A DNA stretch of 56,296 nucleotides from Rhodopirellula europaea 6C (GCF_000338295.1 NZ_ANMO01000030.1:1-56296); one strand, 5' to 3'. Counted from the stretch's first letter, positions 29,026 to 39,012 are shown. Notes: generated by a model not told the origin, from the sequence alone. Numbers and translations: made by a program.

Positions 29026-30822
29026 ATGAAACACATCCGCAATTTTTGCATCATCGCCCACATCGATCACGGAAAGTCCACCCTGGCGGACCGGCTGATT
29101 CAGTCGTGTGGCGGTGTGACTCAACGTGAGTTTCACGACCAAATGCTCGATTCGATGGACATCGAGCGAGAACGAGGCATCACGATCAAAAGCAACACGG
29201 TCACGCTGAACTACACGGCGAAAGACGGTGAGGCGTACCAACTCAACTTGATCGACACCCCCGGCCACGTCGATTTTTCCCACGAAGTCCGCCGATCACT
29301 GATGGCCTGCGAAGGTGCTCTGATGGTCGTCGATGCCTCCCAGGGCGTCGAAGCTCAAACGGTCGCCAACCTGTATCTGGCTCTTGAATACGACCTGGAA
29401 CTGCTTCCGGTCATCAACAAAATCGACTTGCCCGCCGCCGATGTCGATCGCGTCCGCGGAGAAATCGATGAGGACCTGGGCCTCGATCCCTTTGTCGCCA
29501 TTCCGGTTTCTGCCAAAACCGGCCAAGGCATCGAAGACGTGCTCGAAGGGATCGTCACGAACCTGCCCGCTCCGCAAGGCGATCCGAAGGCACCGCTGAA
29601 GGCCTTGGTGTTTGATGCATTCTTTGACAAGTACCGCGGCGTGATCCTGCAATGCCGTGTTATGGAAGGAACGCTCAAGCCTAAAGACGACATCCACTTC
29701 ATGCACGCCGATCGCGACTTCACCGTCGATGAACTCGGCTACAACCAATTCAAACTGGTCCCAAAGAAAGAATTGACCGCCGGAGAAGTCGGCTACATCG
29801 TCGCCGGCGTCAAAACGGTTCAAGACATCGAGATCGGGGACACGATCACGCTAGCAGATCGACCAGCGAACGAACCGATCCCTGGCTATCAACCGGCACG
29901 CCAAGTCGTGTTCTCGTCGGTCTATCCGATGAGCACCGACGAATACCAAGACCTCACCAAAGCACTCGAGAAACTGTCGATCAACGACGCCGCACTGACC
30001 TTCGAAAAAGACAGCTCCGCTGCTCTTGGATTTGGTTATCGCTGCGGGTTCCTCGGCTTGCTGCACCTGGACGTGGTTCAAGAACGATTGCAGCGTGAGT
30101 TTGACATTGGGTTGGTCATTTCCGCCCCATCGGTGCAGTACAAAATCAAACTCAAGGATGGCACGACACAGGACGTCGACAACCCAACCTACTGGCCCGA
30201 TCCCTCGACGATTGACTCCGTCAGCGAGCCCTACATCAAGGCTCAGATTCTGATTCCGGAAGAGTACGTCGGCCCGGTGATGGAACTCTGCCGCGAGCAT
30301 CGCAGCGAGAGCCAAACGATGAACTACTTGTCGGCGGGCCGCTTGGAAGTCACCAGCGAGATGCCTCTCGGGGAAGTCTTGTTCGACTTCTATGGCAAAC
30401 TCAAGATGATCACCCGCGGTTATGGCTCGTTCGACTACGTGCCGATCGAGTATCGCAAAACCGACATCGTTAAAGTCGACATCTTGGTCAACAAAGAACC
30501 TGTCGACGCGTTGGCCTACCTCGTGCACCGCGACAAATCACGAGCTCGGGCAATGCACTACTGCGAGCAACTTGCCGAAGCGATTCCACGTCACCAGTTC
30601 AAGATCCCAATCCAAGGTGCGATTGGCGGCACTGTGATCGCGCGAACCACAATCGCTCCCTACCGCAAGGACGTGACCGCGAAACTTTACGGTGGCGACG
30701 TGAGCCGGAAGAAGAAACTGCTGGAGAAGCAGAAGAAGGGCAAAGCCAAGATGAAACAATTTGGCAGCGTCAACATCCCGCAAAAAGCCTTCATCTCCGT
30801 GCTCCGCACCGACAAAGACTGA
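29026..30822 (+). CDS. lepA: Elongation factor 4 (LepA)
   Basis: 598-aa translational GTPase that back-translocates or remodels stalled ribosomes. G1 AHIDHGKSTL (11-20), G3 DTPGHVDF, G4 NKIDL and G5 SAKTG are intact. The EF-G-like domains follow, and the C-terminus is the LepA-specific domain (PYRKDVTAKLYGGDVSRKKKLLEKQKKGKAKMK). Length is typical. It starts at ATG 29026 with no obvious Shine-Dalgarno, as is common for this lineage. Cytoplasmic or membrane-associated. Confidence 0.98.
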   Translation: MKHIRNFCIIAHIDHGKSTLADRLIQSCGGVTQREFHDQMLDSMDIERERGITIKSNTVTLNYTAKDGEAYQLNLIDTPGHVDFSHEVRRSLMACEGALMVVDASQGVEAQTVANLYLALEYDLELLPVINKIDLPAADVDRVRGEIDEDLGLDPFVAIPVSAKTGQGIEDVLEGIVTNLPAPQGDPKAPLKALVFDAFFDKYRGVILQCRVMEGTLKPKDDIHFMHADRDFTVDELGYNQFKLVPKKELTAGEVGYIVAGVKTVQDIEIGDTITLADRPANEPIPGYQPARQVVFSSVYPMSTDEYQDLTKALEKLSINDAALTFEKDSSAALGFGYRCGFLGLLHLDVVQERLQREFDIGLVISAPSVQYKIKLKDGTTQDVDNPTYWPDPSTIDSVSEPYIKAQILIPEEYVGPVMELCREHRSESQTMNYLSAGRLEVTSEMPLGEVLFDFYGKLKMITRGYGSFDYVPIEYRKTDIVKVDILVNKEPVDALAYLVHRDKSRARAMHYCEQLAEAIPRHQFKIPIQGAIGGTVIARTTIAPYRKDVTAKLYGGDVSRKKKLLEKQKKGKAKMKQFGSVNIPQKAFISVLRTDKD

Positions 30823-31249
30823 TCAGGCAGGAACGATTGGTTTTCACCCTGTGAGCCGTTTGGGCGTTAGCCCCGGTTGTGCGTGAATACCATGGCGAAC
30901 GCTGGGCTGCGAAATGAGTTTTCCGGGGGTGCGCTGCTACGCAGCAACCCCCGGCTACCATCTGAAATCCCTACCGGGATGAAGAAAGACAGAAGTGACG
31001 CGATGGATCCGATCCTGAACACTCACCTCGTGTGCCGTTGGGGCAGTATGTGACTTGGAGCGGCTCCAGCTATTTCGGCCGCATGATTCACGACGGCCCC
31101 ATCCGGGGCGGCTTTGTGATGTCCACCAATGGTCTCGGGGCTTCCGCCCCGAGCTATCAACGTGGACTCCTCCGGAGCCATTCATGCGAATTCACACCGA
31201 GTGGTGCTGTTGGTGATCAATGATCCGCCCGCGGGCCCTGCGTTGTCTG
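30823..31249. repeat. Repeat-rich intergenic region with hairpins
   Basis: No gene. The segment between convergent lepA and the esterase gene is a patchwork of palindromic sequence. Clear examples are CCGGGGGT (30923-30930) with ACCCCCGG (30947-30954) plus an inner GCTGC/GCAGC stem, and CTCGGGGC-TTCC-GCCCCGAG (31134-31153). Other phrases (TACCGGGATGAAG, GGGCTTCCGCCCCGAGC) look like parts of mobile repeats that recur in such genomes, but only single copies are visible here. Confidence 0.6.
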
Positions 31250-32317
31250 CTACTTCGCATCCGCCTCGTAGCCATACCACATCCACGCCAGCGTATCGGC
31301 CAAAGTCGCTTCAAAGACTTTGCGATCGCAATGCCGCGTCGCCTTTGAGAACACGTAACGATACTCATAGCCTTTGGCTTCCAGAGCATCCGCGGTTCGC
31401 TCGTTCGCCATCACCCAGTTGTGATAAGTCGACTCGGGATCGTTGGCTCGATTGTCGTTCTCCGCCACGTGAGTGAAGATGCGAAGGGGCTTCTTCTCGC
31501 TGTTTTCGATCAGCTTCATGCTCGAGTGATACTCCCAAGCACCCAGCGGGTACTCCGCTTCTTCGGGTGCATCATCATCTTGCTGATCAACGAACGTGCC
31601 CGAGTACGTGATCAAACGACGAAACCATTCCGGGCGGAACCAACCCATCGTCAGTGCCGCGGCACCGCCACTGCTGCACCCCATCACGCCACGTCCCCAC
31701 GGGTCATCCGTCAGTTTAAAATTCGGGTAGGCCGCACGAATTTCAGGATGGCTTTCCACAGCAGGCAACACTTCCAATTGAATGAACCGAGCCAATCGGT
31801 CGGACATCGTGTCGTATTCCAAACCGCGCTGGCTGCCTTTGCTATCGTTGCCACCGTTTTGAACCGCGATCGCAATGAAAGCCGGAAGCCGACGATTTGG
31901 ATCCTTGGAGTTTGTCATGTTGTCCAGTGCGTTGCGAACCAAGTTCAGACGACTCGGCCCATCATGCATCACAAGGAACGGCGCTGCGGTCCCGTCTTGG
32001 TAAGCCGCAGGAACATAGACCACGATTTTACGTTCCTTGCGAACGTCCTTGCGTGGGTCCAACGTCGAATCGGTTCCATCAAAAATCTTGCTCTCCGAGA
32101 GCGGCATCGCGAATTCAAACTGCTTGCCCTTGGGGGCTCCCTGATCCTTCAACTCGGGAGCCACCTCATACTCGGGCCCGATGACGATGCGTCCGTTCTT
32201 CAGAGGCGAAGCCGCTTGGTCGTCAGCCAATGCGGCCCCGCTGGCGAATCCAAGAAAAGCGACTGGGGCCAGCATCCACGCCAAGGATGACAACGAAAAG
32301 CGGTAAACGTTCTGCAT
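31250..32317 (-). CDS. Exported esterase, enterochelin-esterase/esterase D-like
   Basis: 355-aa alpha/beta-hydrolase with a signal peptide (…LAWMLAPVAFLGFASGAALA). The nucleophile elbow is GCSSGG; further motifs are IVVYVPAAYQDG, FLVMHDGPSRL, YPNFKLTDDPWGRG and a C-terminal KATRHCD that probably supplies the catalytic His. The layout matches the esterase D/IroE-Fes-like family, which hydrolyses esters such as siderophore trilactones or feruloyl-type bonds; the substrate here is unknown. Periplasmic or extracellular. It lies 84 bp downstream of the NtrC-type regulator in the same orientation. Confidence 0.85.
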   Translation of the reverse strand: MQNVYRFSLSSLAWMLAPVAFLGFASGAALADDQAASPLKNGRIVIGPEYEVAPELKDQGAPKGKQFEFAMPLSESKIFDGTDSTLDPRKDVRKERKIVVYVPAAYQDGTAAPFLVMHDGPSRLNLVRNALDNMTNSKDPNRRLPAFIAIAVQNGGNDSKGSQRGLEYDTMSDRLARFIQLEVLPAVESHPEIRAAYPNFKLTDDPWGRGVMGCSSGGAAALTMGWFRPEWFRRLITYSGTFVDQQDDDAPEEAEYPLGAWEYHSSMKLIENSEKKPLRIFTHVAENDNRANDPESTYHNWVMANERTADALEAKGYEYRYVFSKATRHCDRKVFEATLADTLAWMWYGYEADAK

Positions 32318-32401
32318 GAGGTGGGCCGTGGAGAATTGTGGGGAAGGGGAGGGAATCCGAAGAAGCGACCATTCTAACCAACGCGTTGTTCAATGTGCCC
32401 A

Positions 32402-33847
32402 TCACTCAGGCGTGAACCGCAAGTGTTTCATCCGACTACGAAGCGTCGGACGACTGATCCCCAGTCGCAAACTCGCTTCACTGAGATTGTTCCCCGTCGC
32501 TTTCATCACTTCGCGAATCAAGATTCGGTCGACCGCGCTGTGAATGTCTTCCGAAACCGTGAAGCTGCCCAGAGCGAGCCGCCGGTTGGTTTCTTCAGCC
32601 AATTCGGTTTCCCATCCGTTGGAAATCTCCACCTCGTTTCCTAGATTGGCGGAATCCCCAAACCCGCTTGGCAAAAATGCGGGAACGATGACTGGACCAC
32701 TCGCTTTGAGAAGCGTTTGCTTCACGATGCCCTGCAATTCTCGAACGTTGCCCGGCCATGAATGAGCCTCCAACCGCTGCATCGTTTCAGGTGCAATGGA
32801 AAACAAGTCCTTGCCAAGTTGTTCAGCGAACAGCGAAAAGAAGTGCTTCGCCATCCGAGCGACATCCTCCCCACGATCACGTAGCGGTGGCAACTCAATT
32901 GTGAATTCGTTCAAACGATAAAACAGATCGCTACGGAACGATCCATCTGCCATCGCCGACTCCAAATCGCGATTTGTCGCGGCCAGAATTCGAACATCGG
33001 TCTTGATTGGCTTGCTTCCGCCGACCCTTTCAAACTCCTTCTCCTGCAACACACGCAGCAGTTTGGTTTGCATCACCGGCGTCATGTCTCCGATCTCATC
33101 GAGAAACAACGTGCCTCCGTTACAGATTTCGAATTTACCAATCCTTCGTTGATCGGCTCCCGTGAACGAACCTCGTTCATGACCGAACAACTCACTCTCG
33201 AGCAATGCTTCCGGAATTGCAGCGCAGTTGATCGCGTGAAAGACTTGATCGTGTCGTTGGCTGTGTTGGTAAATCGCCCGAGCCACCACTTCCTTGCCCG
33301 TTCCGGTTTCCCCCAAGATCAGCACCGCAGCATCGCGAGATGCCACCCGGCCGATGCTTCGAAACACATCGACCATTGCTGGGCAACTGCCGAGAATTAG
33401 ATCAGCCGCAGTTTTCTCGGAACGATTTGGCGGTTGTCCGGAATCGGTTGGCAATTCCGCGGGACGTCGAGCCATCCGGCTGGTCTCAAGTGCCGAATCA
33501 ATCAGCGGAAGAATCGCATCGGGTTCAAACGGCTTCGTGACGTACTCGAAAGCGCCGCCACTGATCGCCGTGATCGCGGTCTCGGCAGTTCCATGCCCCG
33601 TCATCAAGATCACCGGTACCCGACGATCCATTTCGCGAAATTCATGAATCAGCGCGAGACCAGATTGATCCGGTAATTGGATGTCCAGCAACACCGCATC
33701 GGGGTCCATCTCACGAAACAACTCCAGCCCCTTAGCAGCGGTCACCGCCGTCACCACACGATAGTCCGGTTCGGGCAAACACAACTGCATGCACTGCAAA
33801 ATAAGAGGGTCGTCGTCGACAACCAACAGAGTTCTGCAATCGTTCAT
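32402..33847 (-). CDS. Sigma-54-dependent response regulator (NtrC family)
   Basis: 481 aa. The receiver domain has phospho-acceptor Asp55 (AVLLDIQLPD) and Lys105 (VTKPFEPD). The AAA+ domain has Walker A GETGTGKE (179-186), the sigma-54 contact loop GSFTGA (226-231) and Walker B GGTLFLDEIGDM. A Fis-type helix-turn-helix closes the protein (NLSEASLRLGISRPTLRSRMKHL). It activates RNA polymerase carrying RpoN at distant binding sites. The start overlaps the kinase stop by four bases (ATGA), so the two form one operon. Targets are unknown. Confidence 0.95.
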   Translation of the reverse strand: MNDCRTLLVVDDDPLILQCMQLCLPEPDYRVVTAVTAAKGLELFREMDPDAVLLDIQLPDQSGLALIHEFREMDRRVPVILMTGHGTAETAITAISGGAFEYVTKPFEPDAILPLIDSALETSRMARRPAELPTDSGQPPNRSEKTAADLILGSCPAMVDVFRSIGRVASRDAAVLILGETGTGKEVVARAIYQHSQRHDQVFHAINCAAIPEALLESELFGHERGSFTGADQRRIGKFEICNGGTLFLDEIGDMTPVMQTKLLRVLQEKEFERVGGSKPIKTDVRILAATNRDLESAMADGSFRSDLFYRLNEFTIELPPLRDRGEDVARMAKHFFSLFAEQLGKDLFSIAPETMQRLEAHSWPGNVRELQGIVKQTLLKASGPVIVPAFLPSGFGDSANLGNEVEISNGWETELAEETNRRLALGSFTVSEDIHSAVDRILIREVMKATGNNLSEASLRLGISRPTLRSRMKHLRFTPE

Positions 33848-34797
33848 GAAGTCGCAATCGGTAGGATGACATGGATTGTGGTGCCTTCCCCAAGAACCGA
33901 GTCCACTTCGATGGCTCCACCGTGGCTTTTGATGATACCAATGGTGGTGCTCAGCCCCAGTCCCGTCCCTTGGCCACGTTGCTTCGTCGAAAAGAAAGGC
34001 TCAAAGATGCGGTCTCGAATTGCATCCTCAATGCCACGACCGGTGTCCGTCACACTAACCATCGCGTAACTCCCCGGTGGCAAAACAGTGTAAGAAAACG
34101 ATTGCTCGTGGGTGAGCTCCCATGGTTTTACTCGGATAGTCAGCTGCCCGTCACCGTCCATCGCATCACGACCGTTGATGGCCAAATTCATCACGACCTG
34201 GCTGAGTTCCGTTTCATCACCAATCACCTCTGGCAAATCAGGCTGCACGTCCAGCACCACCTTGATCTCGTCTCCCACCGTACGTTCCAGAATGCGTGAG
34301 ATTTCCGGCAGCAACTCACTCAATTGAATTCGCGACGGAACGCCATCGCCACCTCTCGCGAATGTAAGCAACTGAGCGATCAAATCCGCCCCGCGACTGG
34401 CACCGCTGACAATCGTATCCACCAATGCTGCACGATCCACGTTCGGCGTGTCGCGTTGCAGCATCTTGCCGCTCATCAAAATAGGAGTCAGTAAATTGTT
34501 CAGATCATGAGCAATTCCACTGGCAAGCGTTCCAAGCGATTCAAGTCGTTGACGCCGTCGCTCGATCTGTGAGAGCACCAACGTTTCGGGCGGAGGAATC
34601 GGCTTCGATGGCCGAGTTTCGTAACAACGACTCCACCCCAGGGCGATGAGCAACACCAACATCAAAAGATAGCCGACCCAAGACGAACCATGGGCGAACG
34701 CCACCCCAAGCAGAACCAGGTTGGTTGCTAGAGCAATGACAAACGAGATCAGAAACAGGCGGTTGCGAATGACAGCTACTGGGAGTGGACGGAACAC
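33844..34797 (-). CDS. Sensor histidine kinase
   Basis: 317 aa. Two close transmembrane helices (~12-32 and ~40-54) leave almost no periplasmic loop and no recognisable sensor domain. The HisKA box is LASGIAHDLNNLLTPI (His97), followed by N box (VVMNLAINGRDAM), G1 (VTDTGRGIED), F (IFEPFFSTKQRGQGTG) and G2 (GLGLSTTIGIIKSHGG), as in NtrB-like kinases. It probably phosphorylates the co-transcribed sigma-54 regulator. What it senses cannot be read from the sequence; a membrane or cytoplasmic partner may be needed. The ATG at 34797 lies close to the divergent gene at 34902. Confidence 0.93.
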   Translation of the reverse strand: MFRPLPVAVIRNRLFLISFVIALATNLVLLGVAFAHGSSWVGYLLMLVLLIALGWSRCYETRPSKPIPPPETLVLSQIERRRQRLESLGTLASGIAHDLNNLLTPILMSGKMLQRDTPNVDRAALVDTIVSGASRGADLIAQLLTFARGGDGVPSRIQLSELLPEISRILERTVGDEIKVVLDVQPDLPEVIGDETELSQVVMNLAINGRDAMDGDGQLTIRVKPWELTHEQSFSYTVLPPGSYAMVSVTDTGRGIEDAIRDRIFEPFFSTKQRGQGTGLGLSTTIGIIKSHGGAIEVDSVLGEGTTIHVILPIATS

Positions 34798-34901
34798 GAC
34801 GCGGGAACGCCGTTTGCAATCAACGGCTCCGCGTTGCCAATTGTATGTTGGCGATCGTCCGATGGTATCAAGCGAGTCTCGTCTTTCCCCAAGCTTTTAG
34901 A

Positions 34902-35303
34902 ATGTCGGAATCATTGCGACAAACCATCGATTCAGCACAAACGAGCTGGGTCGGCTGTTGCTGGGAAACCGCATTCGGCTCGCGAAAGCTAAATCTTTGC
35001 GGTCTTAGCAGCCGACAAGCCTTGCTGGCCGCACGAGCCCTGCGAGGCGAGGAGGCCGCGTGCTGGCGAGACGCAGCCGAATGGCTGCGGCGAGTCGAAG
35101 ACGACGCTGCTCACGCCAAAGAACTGGCAGAACAATCCTGGACGCAAGCCACATCCAACCACTTCGTGAAAGCCTATGAATTGCTTTCAGAATCAGCGAT
35201 CCTCGAGTCAAAGTACCCGGTCGCGACTCGCTATCGCGAATGTCTGATCACCCTCGAAGGCTTGATCCCAAAGAAGTCTATTCTCGAGGGACGTTTGCCT
35301 TAA
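34902..35303 (+). CDS. Small hypothetical helical protein
   Basis: 133 aa from the ATG at 34902; a longer frame from 34785 runs into the start of the histidine-kinase gene and is unlikely. The protein is mostly helical, with ALLAARALRGEEAACWRDAAEWLRRVEDDAAHAKELAEQ suggesting one or two TPR-like hairpins, and no signal peptide. No family recognised. It is divergent from the kinase and convergent with the MFS gene, which ends 47 bp away. Confidence 0.6.
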   Translation: MSESLRQTIDSAQTSWVGCCWETAFGSRKLNLCGLSSRQALLAARALRGEEAACWRDAAEWLRRVEDDAAHAKELAEQSWTQATSNHFVKAYELLSESAILESKYPVATRYRECLITLEGLIPKKSILEGRLP

Positions 35304-35350
35304 GAAAGCTGAAGACGGATCGCTGGACATTCCCTCCAACTTGCCCTTTC

Positions 35351-36760
35351 TTAGGCTTCTTCCGCCATTGGCTCCGGCAACCAGAAAGACAGCACCGATC
35401 CGGCCAAATAGACAAACAATGCCACGCAAGCTGCCGCAATCGCGGTGCTACCGGAAGGCAACATCGTCGTCAGCCAAGCGGTGACGGCGGCGAACGAAGT
35501 CCCGATCATCCGGCCTCCAATGTTCGCAGCAAAACTCTCGCCTGTCCCGCGAAGATGCAACGGAAAAGCTCGCGGCAGATAGTTGCCCCAAAAACTGAAC
35601 TGGGCCACCGTGAAGAAACCACACAAAAGAATTCCCCACTTCAGCAACTCCAAGTTGTCGCGTGCGGGAAAGAAGAACACCAATGGAACGATCACCAAAC
35701 CAGGCCACTGGAACAGTCGCAGCAACCAACGCCGACTCACAATTGCAACTGCTAGCGCCGCCAGCACAAAGCGTCCCAGCAAGCCGCCGATCTCTTGGTA
35801 GCCGTTGACCGTTGCCGCGGTTTCTTGCTCAATCTTCTTCGCCGCAGGCACCGGCAAATCATCGGTCTGAGAACGCACCTGAGGTAGCCCCGGCACGATC
35901 GACGGAACTTGTTGCAACGCTCCAAACGCCGCACCATAACTGCACGCGAACATCAACGTCGTGATGATCGTTGTCCGACGCAGATTCGGTGCGAACAGAG
36001 CCGCGATGCTGGGACGCTGCAACGTGCCCGCCGCCTTCTTGGCCGCCCACTGAGGTGACTCAGGAAGAAACGGACGAATCAAGATCAACGGGATTGCGGG
36101 AATGACACCGGAGACAACCGTGTAACGCCACGCCTCGTGGCCGCCCGCGATTTCAGGCAACGAACTAGCATACTGAATCGCCAAATAATTCGCGGCCGTG
36201 ACCAGCAAACCACCGACAGACGAGAACGCTTGCGTGTACCCCAACGCCGCTTCGCGATACTTGATATTGGGAAACAACTCTGCCACCCAGGCGACCGCCG
36301 CAACGAACTCCACGCAAACGCCCACGAACACCAAACATCGCAAAAACATCAGCATCCCGATGGAAGTCACAAAGCCGCTGGCCAGAGCCGCGAAAGCGTA
36401 CAACAAAATGCTGTAGGTCAACACACGTCGCCGTCCCCACAGATCAGTGAGGTATCCACCAAACAAACCAAAGATCCCGCCCACCATTGCGGGAACAAAG
36501 AACAGCATGCCACGCCAATACTCGAACTCAGGTGTGCCGGGCGAAATCCCACCGAGTTCCTGCAGAGCAGGCCGCAGGATCAGCGGCAACATCAACAGTT
36601 CATAAATATCAAAAGCAAACCCAATCGCTGCGATGAAGCAAACAATGGCGATGGTGGCTTTCGATGGCGACGAGGCAATAGACGAATGAGACAACGGATC
36701 GATGAATCGCGAAAGAGAAACGGAACAGGCAAAAGACGTGACAAACCTGAATGCGGACAA
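35351..36760 (-). CDS. MFS transporter
   Basis: 469 aa, with about 12 hydrophobic segments. Motif A-like GGYLTDLWGRRRV lies between helices 2 and 3, and PESPQWAAKKA in the central loop is typical of the sugar/metabolite porter branch of the major facilitator superfamily. A periplasm/cytoplasm loop around residues 285-310 (QVRSQTDDLPVPAAKKIEQE) is longer than usual. Substrate not predictable. The TTG start at 36760 is five bases after the stop of the beta-propeller gene, so the two are an operon and may act together on a carbon source. Confidence 0.88.
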   Translation of the reverse strand: MSAFRFVTSFACSVSLSRFIDPLSHSSIASSPSKATIAIVCFIAAIGFAFDIYELLMLPLILRPALQELGGISPGTPEFEYWRGMLFFVPAMVGGIFGLFGGYLTDLWGRRRVLTYSILLYAFAALASGFVTSIGMLMFLRCLVFVGVCVEFVAAVAWVAELFPNIKYREAALGYTQAFSSVGGLLVTAANYLAIQYASSLPEIAGGHEAWRYTVVSGVIPAIPLILIRPFLPESPQWAAKKAAGTLQRPSIAALFAPNLRRTTIITTLMFACSYGAAFGALQQVPSIVPGLPQVRSQTDDLPVPAAKKIEQETAATVNGYQEIGGLLGRFVLAALAVAIVSRRWLLRLFQWPGLVIVPLVFFFPARDNLELLKWGILLCGFFTVAQFSFWGNYLPRAFPLHLRGTGESFAANIGGRMIGTSFAAVTAWLTTMLPSGSTAIAAACVALFVYLAGSVLSFWLPEPMAEEA

Positions 36761-36765
36761 GATCC

Positions 36766-39012
36766 TCAGTTCTCTCGCACGGTCACGTTGTCGATGAAGT
36801 ACTCGGCATTGGTGGCGTTGCCAAACAATCCTGGGCTGCCATTGCGGTTGGGAGCTTCGTCGATCGCCGTCAACGTCCAGGCGTCAGGTTCCGCTTCTTC
36901 GCGAGGCCAAACCTTGCCCTTCAGAATTGCTTTGCCATCCTCCGAACTCGCTTGCAATTTCAGCGTGTACCAAACTCCCGCTTCCCACTTCACCGGAACA
37001 CTCTGAGCCATTCGCAATTGAGCCGCCCAGGTTCGGATCTGAAGCTTTTGAGATTCGCCCATCAGATCCAACACATAACGCTGAGCAATGACTCCCATAT
37101 CAGGCAACTTGTTCGTCCCCGATTGAGCTTTCACATCCGCGGTGATGGTGTAGTCGTGCAGGTCCGTTGGACCGAACCATGCTTGGCTGCGAGTTCCCTT
37201 GGGGATTGTTGAAACCTTTCCGATCACTGGTTCGCCATCCACGTAACGAACCTCATGTCGGTAACGTGCACCTACCCAAGTGATCGGGACTTCGCCATTT
37301 GAGAAATCGAAGGACCACGGTAACGACGGCACCACGCGAACCCGTGAGGTAGCCAGCAATTCGCCCACGCGGGCATTCACGGTGACTGCGCTGTGTTGCG
37401 TTTGGGCATCCGTCTGGAACACCCCGTCACGACCGACGTCCCCAGGTCCTTCCGCTTCGAACGTCACGGAATCAAGTGGCAATCCCAATTGCTGCCCTCG
37501 CGAATTGAACGCGACCACTTCGTACGAAATCATGTCTCCGGGACGAACCATTGCTTCGGCGGGAATGAGTTGCAATTGGGCGATCTCAGGATCGTCGCTG
37601 ACCGGCAACTCGGACTCTTCCCCTGGAATTGACACGATCACCGCTGCAACCGAATTCGGTTCTGCATCGTTTTCATTCTCCAAGCAGAACAGTCCACCAG
37701 TCGTCGGCAGATAAATTCGGCCGTGCGATGCAATGGGCGATCCCCCCACTTCATGACCGCGAGGCAAGCGAACTTTAAAAACCGATTCAATCCCTTCCTC
37801 GGTTGGCTTCAGCACATGAAAGACACCTTGCGACGTGCAACCATAGATTTTTTCATCGGCGTGCAACAAACTGCCACGCATCGCCGTTCCCAATTTCACG
37901 GGTGGGCAAATCTCATCTCCCGTTTCGAGACTTAACACCCGCAAACGAGAAGAATCTTCGACAACGTACAATCGATCGCCGACCAACAAAGGCGAACTCT
38001 TGCCGCACATGATCTCTTCGGTTCGCCAAACTTCTGCGGAAGCAGATTCCAATGAGGCGTGGGTCGCATCAATTCGAACAACCGCTCCCATCGCGGTACC
38101 TTCGGGGTTCTCTTCCCCATGCGTCGCATAGACGTTGCCTTCCGTGTCCACTGCAACGGACGTGTTGATCCCTCGCCGCGAGACGGCTTCGCGCCACAGA
38201 ATCCTTCCTGTGCGAGGTTGAATACCATACACGTTTCCGTCACCGCTTCCGGCGACCATAACAGGCTGTCCACCAATGACTGCAATGATGGGTGTGCTGA
38301 AGGTGGTGTCTTCTGGCAACGGACGAGTGCTCACTCTCCAAACCAGAGTGCCGGCTTGCTGGTCAAATGCAAAGAAGCAATGAGCGGGGCGAGCGGTTGC
38401 ATCCCATCCGGTGGTCACTCCACTGATGATGACCAGGTTCTCAAAAATCACTGGCGTATTTGTTCGGCCACCATAGGTGCTGAGCATGCCGAACTCTTCA
38501 CTAAGCGATCGAGACCAAACGGTCTCGCCCGTTGTCGCGTCGATCGACTGCAGCAGACAACATGCTCCGAGCGCATACACTCGATTTAGTTCTGGATCGG
38601 CGCAAACGTTTGACCAACCAACGCGTTCCGCTGGCAGATCCGACAGAAAGACGTTGTACACATTCTCCCACAGCAACTCACCCGAATCAGCATCCAAGGC
38701 GATCACCTTCTCGGCGTCCTTGGACGTTCCCGGCTGGTCGCGCACGATCGTGAACACACGTCCGTCCATGACGATTGGGGTGGATATCCCCGAAGCAATC
38801 TCGCTCTTCCAACGCACGTTGCTTCCCGAACCGCCTTTGGGATCGAAGCGATCAATCAATCCAGTTTCGTGTGAGGTCCCATTTTGAAACGGACCACGCC
38901 AATTAGCCCAATCCAACTCGTCAGCTATCGTCACCGCCGATTCACCAACAACAAGCAAGCACAGCCACACCGACAACAGGCCGATTCGCAACGACAACGT
39001 TTTCACTCGCAC
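36766..39012 (-). CDS. Exported PQQ-type beta-propeller protein with C-terminal beta-sandwich
   Basis: About 749 aa from the GTG at 39012 (or 39006), which gives a signal peptide (LSLRIGLLSVWLCLLVV); a frame to 39150 exists but has no export signal. Residues ~30-430 are a PQQ/WD-like propeller: WANWRGPFQNGTS and repeated blade motifs such as VIALDADSGELLWE, SIDATTGETVWSR and YGIQPRTGRILWREA. A bacterial-Ig-like section follows (ISYEVVAFNSRGQQLGLP), then a concanavalin-type domain (LHDYTITADVKAQSGTN ... YFIDNVTV). It may bind or sense polysaccharide outside the membrane; no quinone ligand set is obvious. Operon with the MFS gene. Confidence 0.8.
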   Translation of the reverse strand: MRVKTLSLRIGLLSVWLCLLVVGESAVTIADELDWANWRGPFQNGTSHETGLIDRFDPKGGSGSNVRWKSEIASGISTPIVMDGRVFTIVRDQPGTSKDAEKVIALDADSGELLWENVYNVFLSDLPAERVGWSNVCADPELNRVYALGACCLLQSIDATTGETVWSRSLSEEFGMLSTYGGRTNTPVIFENLVIISGVTTGWDATARPAHCFFAFDQQAGTLVWRVSTRPLPEDTTFSTPIIAVIGGQPVMVAGSGDGNVYGIQPRTGRILWREAVSRRGINTSVAVDTEGNVYATHGEENPEGTAMGAVVRIDATHASLESASAEVWRTEEIMCGKSSPLLVGDRLYVVEDSSRLRVLSLETGDEICPPVKLGTAMRGSLLHADEKIYGCTSQGVFHVLKPTEEGIESVFKVRLPRGHEVGGSPIASHGRIYLPTTGGLFCLENENDAEPNSVAAVIVSIPGEESELPVSDDPEIAQLQLIPAEAMVRPGDMISYEVVAFNSRGQQLGLPLDSVTFEAEGPGDVGRDGVFQTDAQTQHSAVTVNARVGELLATSRVRVVPSLPWSFDFSNGEVPITWVGARYRHEVRYVDGEPVIGKVSTIPKGTRSQAWFGPTDLHDYTITADVKAQSGTNKLPDMGVIAQRYVLDLMGESQKLQIRTWAAQLRMAQSVPVKWEAGVWYTLKLQASSEDGKAILKGKVWPREEAEPDAWTLTAIDEAPNRNGSPGLFGNATNAEYFIDNVTVREN

